Assembly: GCF_001975985.1 (NCBI RefSeq)
Contig: NZ_MTQF01000012.1
Location: 1-64,000, forward strand
DNA: 64,000 bases
Reading direction: 5' to 3'
Origin: [Flexibacter] sp. ATCC 35103
GTDB lineage: Bacteria; Bacteroidota; Bacteroidia; Flavobacteriales; Flavobacteriaceae
This document shows positions 34,702 through 40,991 of the stretch, in pieces (within the stretch, counting starts at the first letter, position 1; each line of letters begins with the position of its first letter). The notes beneath the pieces are model-generated. The model saw nothing but the letters and a program-made list of their open reading frames with translations. It did no database searches and was not told the DNA's origin. Position numbers and translations under genes: made by a program.

Positions 34702-35259
34702 TTATATTTTTTCGTCTGATTCTATTTCACCGCTTACACGCTGTGAATTAATTACTTTAAAATCTTTACTAAAATCGATGCCCTGACCGTAAGAAACTCC
34801 TTTTGCATCTGTAAGTTTAAATTTTCTTTCGGTATAAAACCATTCATTTTTCTGATCAAAGTACAATTGTTCCGTTTCAAGCATTTGCCCGGTTTCTGAC
34901 GTAATTTTTACTTTTCCCTGTAAATCTATTATCTGGGTTGGCTTATAAGAAACGGCATAATTTGACACAATAAAAGTACGCTTTTGTTTTTTATCATATA
35001 AAGTAACATCAATTCCTTTTGGAAATTCAGTAAAAGGAAAATCCAGATTAGAGTAATCTAACATTTTACGGCTTTTTAGAACCGCAGTTATAAGACCTGA
35101 ATCTGTATATTTTATATTTACTGTATCTGCATCACTTCCGGGAACAAACTCTGAGAAGTTAATTTTTTGAACTTCTTTAAAATTACTTTCACATCCAAAA
35201 AACAGTGTCACAGCAAAAACTGTGACAACGGTTATAATATATCTTTTTGGTAAATTCAT
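34702..35259 (-). CDS. lptC: LPS export protein LptC
   Basis: The 185-residue protein is a lipoprotein-like membrane-anchored component that passes LPS from the LptBFG transporter to LptA. The N-terminus (YIITVVTVFAVTLFFGC) ends in a Cys fitting a lipobox, as in Bacteroidota LptC, whereas E. coli LptC keeps a helix anchor. The mature part has the OstA/LptA-like beta-jellyroll pattern: DSGLITAVLKSRKMLDYSNL, GKVKITSETGQMLETEQLYF, FYTERKFKLTDAKGVSYGQG. It is in the operon between an outer-membrane protein and a small membrane protein, with coaX at the head. Confidence 0.93.
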   Translation of the reverse strand: MNLPKRYIITVVTVFAVTLFFGCESNFKEVQKINFSEFVPGSDADTVNIKYTDSGLITAVLKSRKMLDYSNLDFPFTEFPKGIDVTLYDKKQKRTFIVSNYAVSYKPTQIIDLQGKVKITSETGQMLETEQLYFDQKNEWFYTERKFKLTDAKGVSYGQGIDFSKDFKVINSQRVSGEIESDEKI

Positions 35260-35311
35260 TTGCCAAATGTAGTAAATTGTAATGAGCTTAGAAAAACATA
35301 AAAGCGAACAA

Positions 35312-36544
35312 TTAGTTGAATTTGCTTTTCACGAACCATCTGTCGTTAAAAGAGAAGCTCAAACTAAAGTTGACATAATTTTCCTGAACTAAATCTGCAG
35401 AAGTAGTACCTCTTTTTCCAAATTCTAACCCAACGTTAACATTAGAAAAAGAACCATTACCAAGCGGAATTCCAGCTCCTAAACTCATACCAACATCATT
35501 AATTGATTCGTTGTTAACAATCAAACCAAGTTTTTCATATTTAAGACCGGCTCTGTATGTAATTCTGCTAAGATAACTTGTAAACGATGCGTAATTAGGA
35601 ATATAATATCCACCTACTGCATATTTTTGATATTTTTCATAGCTTATATTATCCGCAGCATTGTAATAATTGGCAAGTTGTCCGTTACCTTGAAACGCTA
35701 ATGTTGTACCTACTAACCATTTTCTGGGTTGCCCAATACCGGCACCAAATGTTACTTTGTTTGGTATCTTCAATTTATCTTCATGCGGAGCTCCTTCATA
35801 AGGATCTGCATCACCATCTACAGAAATAACCCTTGTATTATTTGCCGTTAAATTACTTGCAAAACTATAATTCAAACTGGTAAACAAAGTCAATTTTTTA
35901 TCAATTTTTGTTTGATACATGGTCCCGATATTAAAACCAACACCAGATACTTCAGACGCATTTGTTTCTGCAGTAGCATTTTGAACTCCAGTAACAAGCT
36001 CAACGCTTGTAGTTGTAATTTTACCAAAATTATATTGTGCATCAGCACCAATAGTCCAGTTTTTTTTAATTTTATATCCTAAACCAAAAAACACTCTGTT
36101 AATTCCACCTTTTCCCTGAAGTTGTGTACTTGTTGCTCCTTCTGTTCCTGTATTGTCGTTTTGAATTTTATACCCAACTGAACTTACGGGAATCAAACCA
36201 AATGCTGCTCCAAACTTTCCCATTGGGATTCCAACCGCTAAATAATCAAAAGTTGATCTTTGTGCTTTTTCAGATTTATCTGTAGTTTTTAATACGGAAC
36301 TTGCAAAAGTACCTCCAACAGTAAAAGTAGTTTGTCCCAAACTGGCGTAACTGGACGGATTTTCAATATTCAAATGGATACTATCCTGCTCTACCGAAAC
36401 CCCGGCCATAGACCTGTTTTCCAGAGTCCCTTTAAATCTGACATCACCAATCCCAAAGAAAGAATAAGGAGAAGCAGTACCCTGTTGAGCAAATGAAACG
36501 AACGAGATAAGCAAACAAGCGCTTACTATAATTTTTTTAATCAT
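35312..36544 (-). CDS. Putative outer-membrane beta-barrel protein
   Basis: The 410-residue protein has a signal peptide (KKIIVSACLLISFVSFAQ) and then a series of amphipathic strands ending in a C-terminal aromatic strand (FSLSFSFNDRWFVKSKFN). The start of the mature part (GTASPYSFFGIGDVRFKGTL, NRSMAGVS) matches what I know of Bacteroidota FadL-like hypothetical outer-membrane proteins. Substrate unknown. Its ATG overlaps the coaX stop by 4 bases (36541-36544), so it is coupled to coaX, and lptC follows 52 bases downstream. Confidence 0.82.
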   Translation of the reverse strand: MIKKIIVSACLLISFVSFAQQGTASPYSFFGIGDVRFKGTLENRSMAGVSVEQDSIHLNIENPSSYASLGQTTFTVGGTFASSVLKTTDKSEKAQRSTFDYLAVGIPMGKFGAAFGLIPVSSVGYKIQNDNTGTEGATSTQLQGKGGINRVFFGLGYKIKKNWTIGADAQYNFGKITTTSVELVTGVQNATAETNASEVSGVGFNIGTMYQTKIDKKLTLFTSLNYSFASNLTANNTRVISVDGDADPYEGAPHEDKLKIPNKVTFGAGIGQPRKWLVGTTLAFQGNGQLANYYNAADNISYEKYQKYAVGGYYIPNYASFTSYLSRITYRAGLKYEKLGLIVNNESINDVGMSLGAGIPLGNGSFSNVNVGLEFGKRGTTSADLVQENYVNFSLSFSFNDRWFVKSKFN

Positions 36545-37272
36545 TGTCGATTTTTATATTGAAATGTTTGGTTCAAACTCTCTAATAGAAAATTTGAATT
36601 GGCAAATATGGTATTTTTTAATCGTTTAGCCAAAAAATCTGCATCTCCTCCCGTTAAAATTATTATAAAATTTGAAAAGTTTGCCCGATATTCATCGATA
36701 AAACCGTCAATCTCATAGACGAAGCCATTGACAACTCCGGAATGAATCGCTTGCGCTGTAGAGTTACCTATATATTGTTCCGGCAATTCGAAAGTGAGCA
36801 AAGGCAGTCTGGCCGTGTAATTGTGCAGGGCTTCATAACGCAATCGCAAGCCGGGAGAAATCGCCCCGCCCAGATAATTATCGTTTTCGTCGATGAAATC
36901 GTAGGTAATGCAAGTTCCTGCATCAATCACCAGTCTGTTTTGTTTAGGAAACTGCAAAGTTGCGCCAGCTGCCAAAACCATTCTGTCGATTCCTAAAGTT
37001 TTTGGGGTCGCATATTTATTTACAAAAGGAAAAACATCCTCGTGGGTCAAAAAATGGATCTGTAAATCATTTTCGAAAGCCAAAAAAGATTGCTTTTCTA
37101 CATTTCCAACGGATGCCACAACCAAATCTGAGCAATTTTGAAATTTTTCTAAAATATTTTTGATTTTTTTTTCAAGTTCATCTTTCTCAAAAACAAAATT
37201 CTCCAGAACAGTATTTCCCTCAAAGACAGTAGCTTTAATTCGAGTATTACCAACATCGACAGTTAAAATCAT
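36541..37272 (-). CDS. coaX: Type III pantothenate kinase
   Basis: The 243-residue cytoplasmic ASKHA-fold enzyme phosphorylates pantothenate, the first step of coenzyme A synthesis, and needs a monovalent cation. Motifs: MILTVDVGNTRIKATVF at the start, TPKTLGIDRMVLAAGA (about residues 84-99) with the pantothenate-binding GxDR, VIDAGTCITYDF with the second Asp, and GGAISPGLRLRYEALH. The frame is open to 37371; I use the ATG at 37272 because the family starts directly with the DVGNT strand. It heads an operon of envelope genes, an odd but tight association. Confidence 0.95.
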   Translation of the reverse strand: MILTVDVGNTRIKATVFEGNTVLENFVFEKDELEKKIKNILEKFQNCSDLVVASVGNVEKQSFLAFENDLQIHFLTHEDVFPFVNKYATPKTLGIDRMVLAAGATLQFPKQNRLVIDAGTCITYDFIDENDNYLGGAISPGLRLRYEALHNYTARLPLLTFELPEQYIGNSTAQAIHSGVVNGFVYEIDGFIDEYRANFSNFIIILTGGDADFLAKRLKNTIFANSNFLLESLNQTFQYKNRQ

Positions 37273-37324
37273 GTTTACATTTTTATAAACGCGAAGATAC
37301 GAATTCATTTTTTTTAAAAAATGT

Positions 37325-37355
37325 TTTGGATAAACGAAAAATGATTCTATCTTTG
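37325..37355 (+). promoter_or_regulatory. Promoter of tRNA-Phe
   Basis: TTTG at 37325-37328 and TATCTTTG at 37348-37355 are spaced by 19 bases, a textbook Bacteroidota promoter, 16 bases before the tRNA. Confidence 0.8.
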
Positions 37356-37371
37356 CACCCGCAATCAGCAC

Positions 37372-37444
37372 GGTGCCTTAGCTCAGATGGTAGAGCAATG
37401 GACTGAAAATCCATGTGTCCCTGGTTCGATCCCTGGAGGCACCA
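37372..37444 (+). tRNA. tRNA-Phe (GAA)
   Basis: A 73-base cloverleaf: acceptor GGTGCCT pairs fully with AGGCACC, discriminator A, D-arm GCTC/GAGC, anticodon stem ATGGA/TCCAT with loop CTGAAAA (anticodon GAA), T-loop TTCGATC. CCA is not encoded (CCG follows the discriminator). The T-stem CCTGG/CCTGG has a central T-T mismatch. Its 3' end is duplicated 386 bases downstream. Confidence 0.97.
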
Positions 37445-37463
37445 CCGTTAAAACCCGAATAGT
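37433..37463 (+). repeat. 31-bp direct repeat, copy 1 (tRNA-Phe 3' end plus terminator start)
   Basis: Bases 37433-37463, beginning CTGGAGGCACCACCG, recur exactly at 37819-37849. This copy spans the last 12 bases of tRNA-Phe, the short spacer and the first arm of its terminator. It is the presumed target or left end of a small tRNA-associated element. Confidence 0.9.
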
Positions 37464-37480
37464 AATATTCGGGTTTTTTG
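37451..37480 (+). terminator. tRNA-Phe terminator
   Basis: AAACCCGAATA (37451-37461) pairs with TATTCGGGTTT (37467-37477); a T run follows. The first half of the stem belongs to the 31-bp duplicated segment. Confidence 0.85.
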
Positions 37481-37500
37481 TTTTTTAATACTTTCTACAA

Positions 37501-37788
37501 ATGCATTATCTATATATCCTTTATTCTGATTCATCTCAAAAATTCTACATTGGAGAATCTAATAATATTGAAGAAAGAATTTTAAAACATCAAAACCATT
37601 TCTATTCAAACTCATTTACAAAAATTGCTGAAGATTGGAAAATTGTTCTAGCATTTGAATGTAACGATAAGCAAGAGGCAATCTATTTGGAAAATTTTAT
37701 TAAACGTATGAAAAGCAAACCTTTCAATACCAAAATAATTAATGATCCCTCTATTTTAAAAGATATCCTTTCTAAAAGAAAATTATAA
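37501..37788 (+). CDS. Small single-domain GIY-YIG nuclease
   Basis: The 95-residue protein is just one GIY-YIG nuclease domain of the UvrC N-terminal type. It has YLYILYSD (residues 3-10), KFYIGESNNIEERILKH with the YIG at 16-18 and the catalytic Arg at 26, and YLENFIKRMKS with the metal-binding Glu at 64. The site residues are intact, so it should cut DNA. It begins 57 bases after tRNA-Phe and is enclosed between the two 31-bp copies of the tRNA 3' end. That context fits a mobile or homing-type endonuclease better than a repair enzyme. No partner recombinase is coded nearby. Confidence 0.9.
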   Translation: MHYLYILYSDSSQKFYIGESNNIEERILKHQNHFYSNSFTKIAEDWKIVLAFECNDKQEAIYLENFIKRMKSKPFNTKIINDPSILKDILSKRKL

Positions 37789-37803
37789 TTTGTCCCTTGT
37801 TCT

Positions 37804-37817
37804 CCCGAAGCCTCGGG
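37804..37817. repeat. CCCGAAGC-CTCGGG palindrome (left of tRNA end copy 2)
   Basis: CCCGAAGCCTCGGG lies immediately before the second tRNA 3' end copy. A perfect version, CCCGAAGCTTCGGG, lies immediately after its 31 bases. Confidence 0.85.
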
Positions 37818-37818
37818 A

Positions 37819-37849
37819 CTGGAGGCACCACCGTTAAAACCCGAATAGT
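37819..37849 (+). repeat. 31-bp direct repeat, copy 2 (tRNA-Phe 3' end remnant)
   Basis: An exact copy of 37433-37463. It is followed by a palindrome and then by TTCGGGTTTTTTG, the same bases that close the original terminator, so the duplicated unit is at least 45-50 bases with the terminator loop replaced by the palindrome. Confidence 0.9.
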
Positions 37850-37877
37850 CCCGAAGCTTCGGGATTCGGGTTTTTTG
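37837..37877 (+). terminator. Duplicated terminator with a palindrome in its loop
   Basis: AAACCCGAA pairs with TTCGGGTTT and then runs into T residues; the loop contains CCCGAAGCTTCGGG (37850-37863), which forms its own stem. It ends the GIY-YIG transcript. Confidence 0.75.
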
Positions 37878-37933
37878 TTTTTAAATCCTTTTTCAAAAAT
37901 TCCAATCTAATTCCGATAAGTTTTACTGCTAGT

Positions 37934-38019
37934 TTGTCATTTCGAGGAACGAGAAATCACATCACATATTCACGGTTCGTTGCTCTCTGGATGTGATTTC
38001 TCGTTCCTCGAAATGACAA
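37934..38019. repeat. Perfect 30-bp inverted repeat, probable MITE or REP-like element
   Basis: The arms 37934-37963 (TTGTCATTTCGAGGAACGAG...) and 37990-38019 are exact reverse complements over 30 bases with a 26-base loop. It codes for nothing. The rest of 37878-38298 is otherwise gene-free: 38050-38160 holds degenerate AT-rich repeats (GCAGATTTTGCAGATT; CTTTGCGGTAAAAT) whose words recur at 57.8-58.0 kb. Confidence 0.85.
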
Positions 38020-38298
38020 AAATGCATCAATTACAACTTTGTGAACTTTTCTTTTTTGTTACACGCAGATTTTGCAGATTGAGCAGATTTTCAACATATA
38101 GCGTAAAATCTTAGTGCTCTTTGCGGTAAAATTGTTATTATCTTGTGTCTTTTAATGCAATTAGTATTACTAAAAACTCAGATGCCAACAATTAAGCTAT
38201 TTTTGTTAAAAAAGTATCAACTAAATAAAAAAATATCTTATATATTCGTAAAATGATACTTAATGATTTTATTTATTACTAAAAACACATAGCGTTTT

Positions 38299-39795
38299 AT
38301 GAGCAAAACTTCTACAAAAGGCATTTGGAAAGTAATTTCGGCCTCATCAATGGGCACAATGATTGAGTGGTATGACTTTTATATTTTTGGAAGTTTAGCC
38401 GTTGTAATTTCAACAAAATTCTTTCCGAGTGATAATCCTACCGCGGCATTTTTATCGACTTTGGCCACTTTTGCAGCAGGTTTTGTAGTTCGGCCTTTTG
38501 GAGCATTATTCTTTGGAAGACTTGGTGATATCATTGGCCGTAAATATACTTTTATGGCTACTTTATTATTAATGGGCGGATCAACTTTTTTAATAGGCTG
38601 TATTCCCAGTTATGAAACCATTGGTTTTATGGCACCGTTATTAGTTTTAATTCTGCGTTTATTACAAGGTCTGGCTTTAGGCGGAGAATATGGCGGAGCA
38701 GCCACTTATGTTGCTGAACATGCTCCGGTGGGACAAAAAGGATATTGGACTTCCTGGATCCAAACCACAGCTACAGTTGGATTATTTATTTCGTTAATGG
38801 TTATTCTGGCGACCAAAAATGTCCTTTCTGCTCAAGATTTTGATTCCTGGGGATGGCGTGTTCCGTTTTGGGTTTCTATCGTAATGGTAGGGGTTTCATA
38901 TTTGATTCGTAAAAACATGGATGAATCTCCTGTATTTGCAAAAGCTAAAAAAGAAGGAAAAACAAGCACAAACCCGCTAAAAGAAAGCTTTGGAAACAGG
39001 TATAACTTAAAATTTGTTTTACTGGCTTTATTTGGCGCTACAATGGGACAAGGTGTGGTTTGGTATACTGGACAATTTTATGCCATGAGCTTTATGAAAA
39101 CCGTAATGAATATTGATTCATCTCAGGTCGATGGGTTGTTGGGAATTGCACTATTAATAGGCACTCCTTTTTTTATTGTTTTTGGATGGCTAAGTGACAA
39201 AGTGGGCAGAAAATATATTATGATGAGCGGAATGCTGCTGGCTATTATATTTTACAGACCAATCTACAAAATGATGTACAACACCACGGCCGTTACTTAT
39301 AAAACCGAAATTGTAGAAAGAAGAAGTGAAAGTGTCGAAAAAACCAAAAATAATGACATAATAACCTTAATTTCAAAAACCTATACTGACGGAACTACGT
39401 ATATCGAAAAGAAGACTGATTTTGCTAATAAAAAAGAATCTCAAAGTAGTGTTTCGATCACTATAAATTCAGCAGACGAATGGACATTAATATTTTTAGT
39501 CTTTATTCAGGTGTTATTTGTTACAATGGTTTATGGGCCTATCGCAGCTTTTCTGGTCGAAATGTTTCCGGCAAAAATCAGATATACTTCGATGTCGCTG
39601 CCATATCATGTTGGGAACGGTATTTTTGGAGGGTTACTTCCGGCTATATCAACGTATTTTGTAACTCATTCAAAAGAAGCCGGAAAACCTGACTTTTATC
39701 TTGACGGACTTTGGTATCCTATTATTATAGCTTCTGTTTGCTTTGTAATTGGAATGATTTATATCGATAATAAAAACAAAACTAATCACCTTTAA
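38299..39795 (+). CDS. MFS transporter of the metabolite:H+ symporter (MHS/ProP-like) type
   Basis: The 498-residue inner-membrane protein matches the MHS family. It has GTMIEWYDFYIFGSLA in helix 1, FVVRPFGALFFGRLGDIIGRK (about residues 62-82) with motif A, and LRLLQGLALGGEYGGAATYV (about 119-138). About 12 helices are seen. Between the helices near residues 325 and 395 there is a hydrophilic insert of about 65 residues (TAVTYKTEIVERRSESVEKT and onward) not present in E. coli ProP, which I associate with Bacteroidota members. The likely substrate is an organic acid or compatible solute. The 75-residue membrane protein follows 12 bases later, in the same operon. Confidence 0.9.
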   Translation: MSKTSTKGIWKVISASSMGTMIEWYDFYIFGSLAVVISTKFFPSDNPTAAFLSTLATFAAGFVVRPFGALFFGRLGDIIGRKYTFMATLLLMGGSTFLIGCIPSYETIGFMAPLLVLILRLLQGLALGGEYGGAATYVAEHAPVGQKGYWTSWIQTTATVGLFISLMVILATKNVLSAQDFDSWGWRVPFWVSIVMVGVSYLIRKNMDESPVFAKAKKEGKTSTNPLKESFGNRYNLKFVLLALFGATMGQGVVWYTGQFYAMSFMKTVMNIDSSQVDGLLGIALLIGTPFFIVFGWLSDKVGRKYIMMSGMLLAIIFYRPIYKMMYNTTAVTYKTEIVERRSESVEKTKNNDIITLISKTYTDGTTYIEKKTDFANKKESQSSVSITINSADEWTLIFLVFIQVLFVTMVYGPIAAFLVEMFPAKIRYTSMSLPYHVGNGIFGGLLPAISTYFVTHSKEAGKPDFYLDGLWYPIIIASVCFVIGMIYIDNKNKTNHL

Positions 39796-39806
39796 TATAC
39801 ATAATT

Positions 39807-40034
39807 ATGAATGCGATCAAACAAATTTTAGGTGTTTTATGGATTGTTCTTGCGGTTGCAGCGGCTTATTTTTGCGTATTTGAATTTGGTTTACCCAAAC
39901 TTCTATCAGACAAACAAGACGATTTAGTCTTTGGAATCATCATTCTTTTTATCCTTACTCCGCTTATTGTTTTAGGACTGGGAACCTTTGGGTATTTTGC
40001 CGTAATTGGAGAATATAACAAAGAAAAAATGTAA
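39807..40034 (+). CDS. Small two-helix membrane protein beside the MHS transporter
   Basis: The 75-residue product has two long hydrophobic helices (ILGVLWIVLAVAAAYFCVFE and DLVFGIIILFILTPLIVLGL) and a short polar end. I know small proteins of this kind coded next to Bacteroidota MHS transporters, but their role is not established; an accessory subunit is plausible. It starts 12 bases after the transporter stop. Confidence 0.78.
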   Translation: MNAIKQILGVLWIVLAVAAAYFCVFEFGLPKLLSDKQDDLVFGIIILFILTPLIVLGLGTFGYFAVIGEYNKEKM

Positions 40035-40041
40035 AATAAAA

Positions 40042-40069
40042 GGGCTGCCTTTTTACAGACAGCCCCTTT
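40042..40069 (+). terminator. Terminator of the MHS transporter operon
   Basis: GGGCTG (40042-40047) pairs with CAGCCC (40060-40065) around a 12-base T-rich loop; the T run after it is short. Confidence 0.55.
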
Positions 40070-40103
40070 ACATTACTAACATAACCAATTTTTATTTTGT
40101 CTA

Positions 40104-40133
40104 CGACAAAAGGGCTACCTGACAGTAGCCCTT
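40104..40133 (-). terminator. Terminator of the susCDE transcript
   Basis: AGGGCTAC (40111-40118) pairs with GTAGCCCT (40125-40132); on the minus strand TTTTGT follows. The stem closely resembles that of the convergent terminator at 40042. Confidence 0.7.
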
Positions 40134-40152
40134 ATTTATTTACAGCTAGAAA

Positions 40153-40974
40153 TTAATCTAATGTTATTGTTTTTGCAACGTTGTCAATTTTAAATACTCT
40201 TGATCCTGTAGGTCCGATATATTTAAAATTAGAATCTCCGTCACCAGCATTTACTAATTCTGAATCAATCGTGTAACCCAATCCTGAATAGTAAGTAAAG
40301 TTATGACTGTTGTCTCCACCCCAGTTACCACCGCTTGTGAAGTCATTTTTGATAAATTCTCTAAATCCTTCTCCGCTTTTAAGAACAAGAGTAACCTGAT
40401 AGATGTTACTTTGACCAGCAACTAAAGGAAACTCAGTTTCTGCATCGCCATCCCAAGACCATCCTCCAGGTGTAGCTGCACCAACTAACCAGTGAGAACT
40501 AGCTAATGGTATGTGATAAGGTGTCGCTTTGATCGTAAAACTATTAGAGTATTGAGGAATCCCTGAAGCTCCTACAACAGATCTAACACGGATATCAACA
40601 TTGTTTACTTCTTTCTCAACAAAACCACCGTTTACCAATGCAGAGTTTAATTCTCCTACTGTTACTTCTTGCGAAATAGCAGTTGTGCTCATTACAGTTA
40701 CCGGGCTTGCAAAATTAGTTCCTGCTTTTGCAACCTGAATTGTGTAATTTATTATTGCCTGAGGTACGGTATAAGTTGCCTTATTCCAAGTAACAGTTGT
40801 AGCAACGTTTTTCTCTGTTTCTTTTGATAGTACAATACTAAAATCAGATTTTGGTGTTAATAATACCGGAGCAGTCGCTGCATCAATAACAGGTCTGTTC
40901 TCAACATCATCAGCATTACATGAAACCGCCAAAACACCAATAAATGCGATTAAAATTTTATATATATTTTTCAT
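40153..40974 (-). CDS. susE: SusE-like surface starch-binding lipoprotein
   Basis: The 273-residue protein has a lipoprotein signal (YKILIAFIGVLAVSC, Cys19) and should face outward on the outer membrane. Residues about 35-150 resemble the SusE N-terminal Ig-like domain (TAPVLLTPKSDFSIVLSKET; TVTWNKATY; SNSFTIKATPY). Residues about 155-270 look like one carbohydrate-binding domain (HWLVGAATPGGWSWDGDAET, GEGFREFIKNDF) with the Trp-rich surface expected for maltooligosaccharide binding. It is the third gene of the susCDE transcript, 17 bases after susD. Confidence 0.85.
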   Translation of the reverse strand: MKNIYKILIAFIGVLAVSCNADDVENRPVIDAATAPVLLTPKSDFSIVLSKETEKNVATTVTWNKATYTVPQAIINYTIQVAKAGTNFASPVTVMSTTAISQEVTVGELNSALVNGGFVEKEVNNVDIRVRSVVGASGIPQYSNSFTIKATPYHIPLASSHWLVGAATPGGWSWDGDAETEFPLVAGQSNIYQVTLVLKSGEGFREFIKNDFTSGGNWGGDNSHNFTYYSGLGYTIDSELVNAGDGDSNFKYIGPTGSRVFKIDNVAKTITLD

Positions 40975-40991
40975 TTTAATGTTTTATAAAG

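Noticed and set aside
37501..37788. GIY-YIG gene as an intron-coded homing endonuclease
   Set aside because: The tRNA-Phe gene is uninterrupted and the nuclease gene lies outside it, so there is no intron; the duplicated 3' end supports insertion next to the tRNA instead.
37433..37849. Second functional tRNA gene at 37819
   Set aside because: Only the last 12 tRNA bases are present in the second copy; no D-arm, anticodon arm or 5' acceptor strand precedes it.
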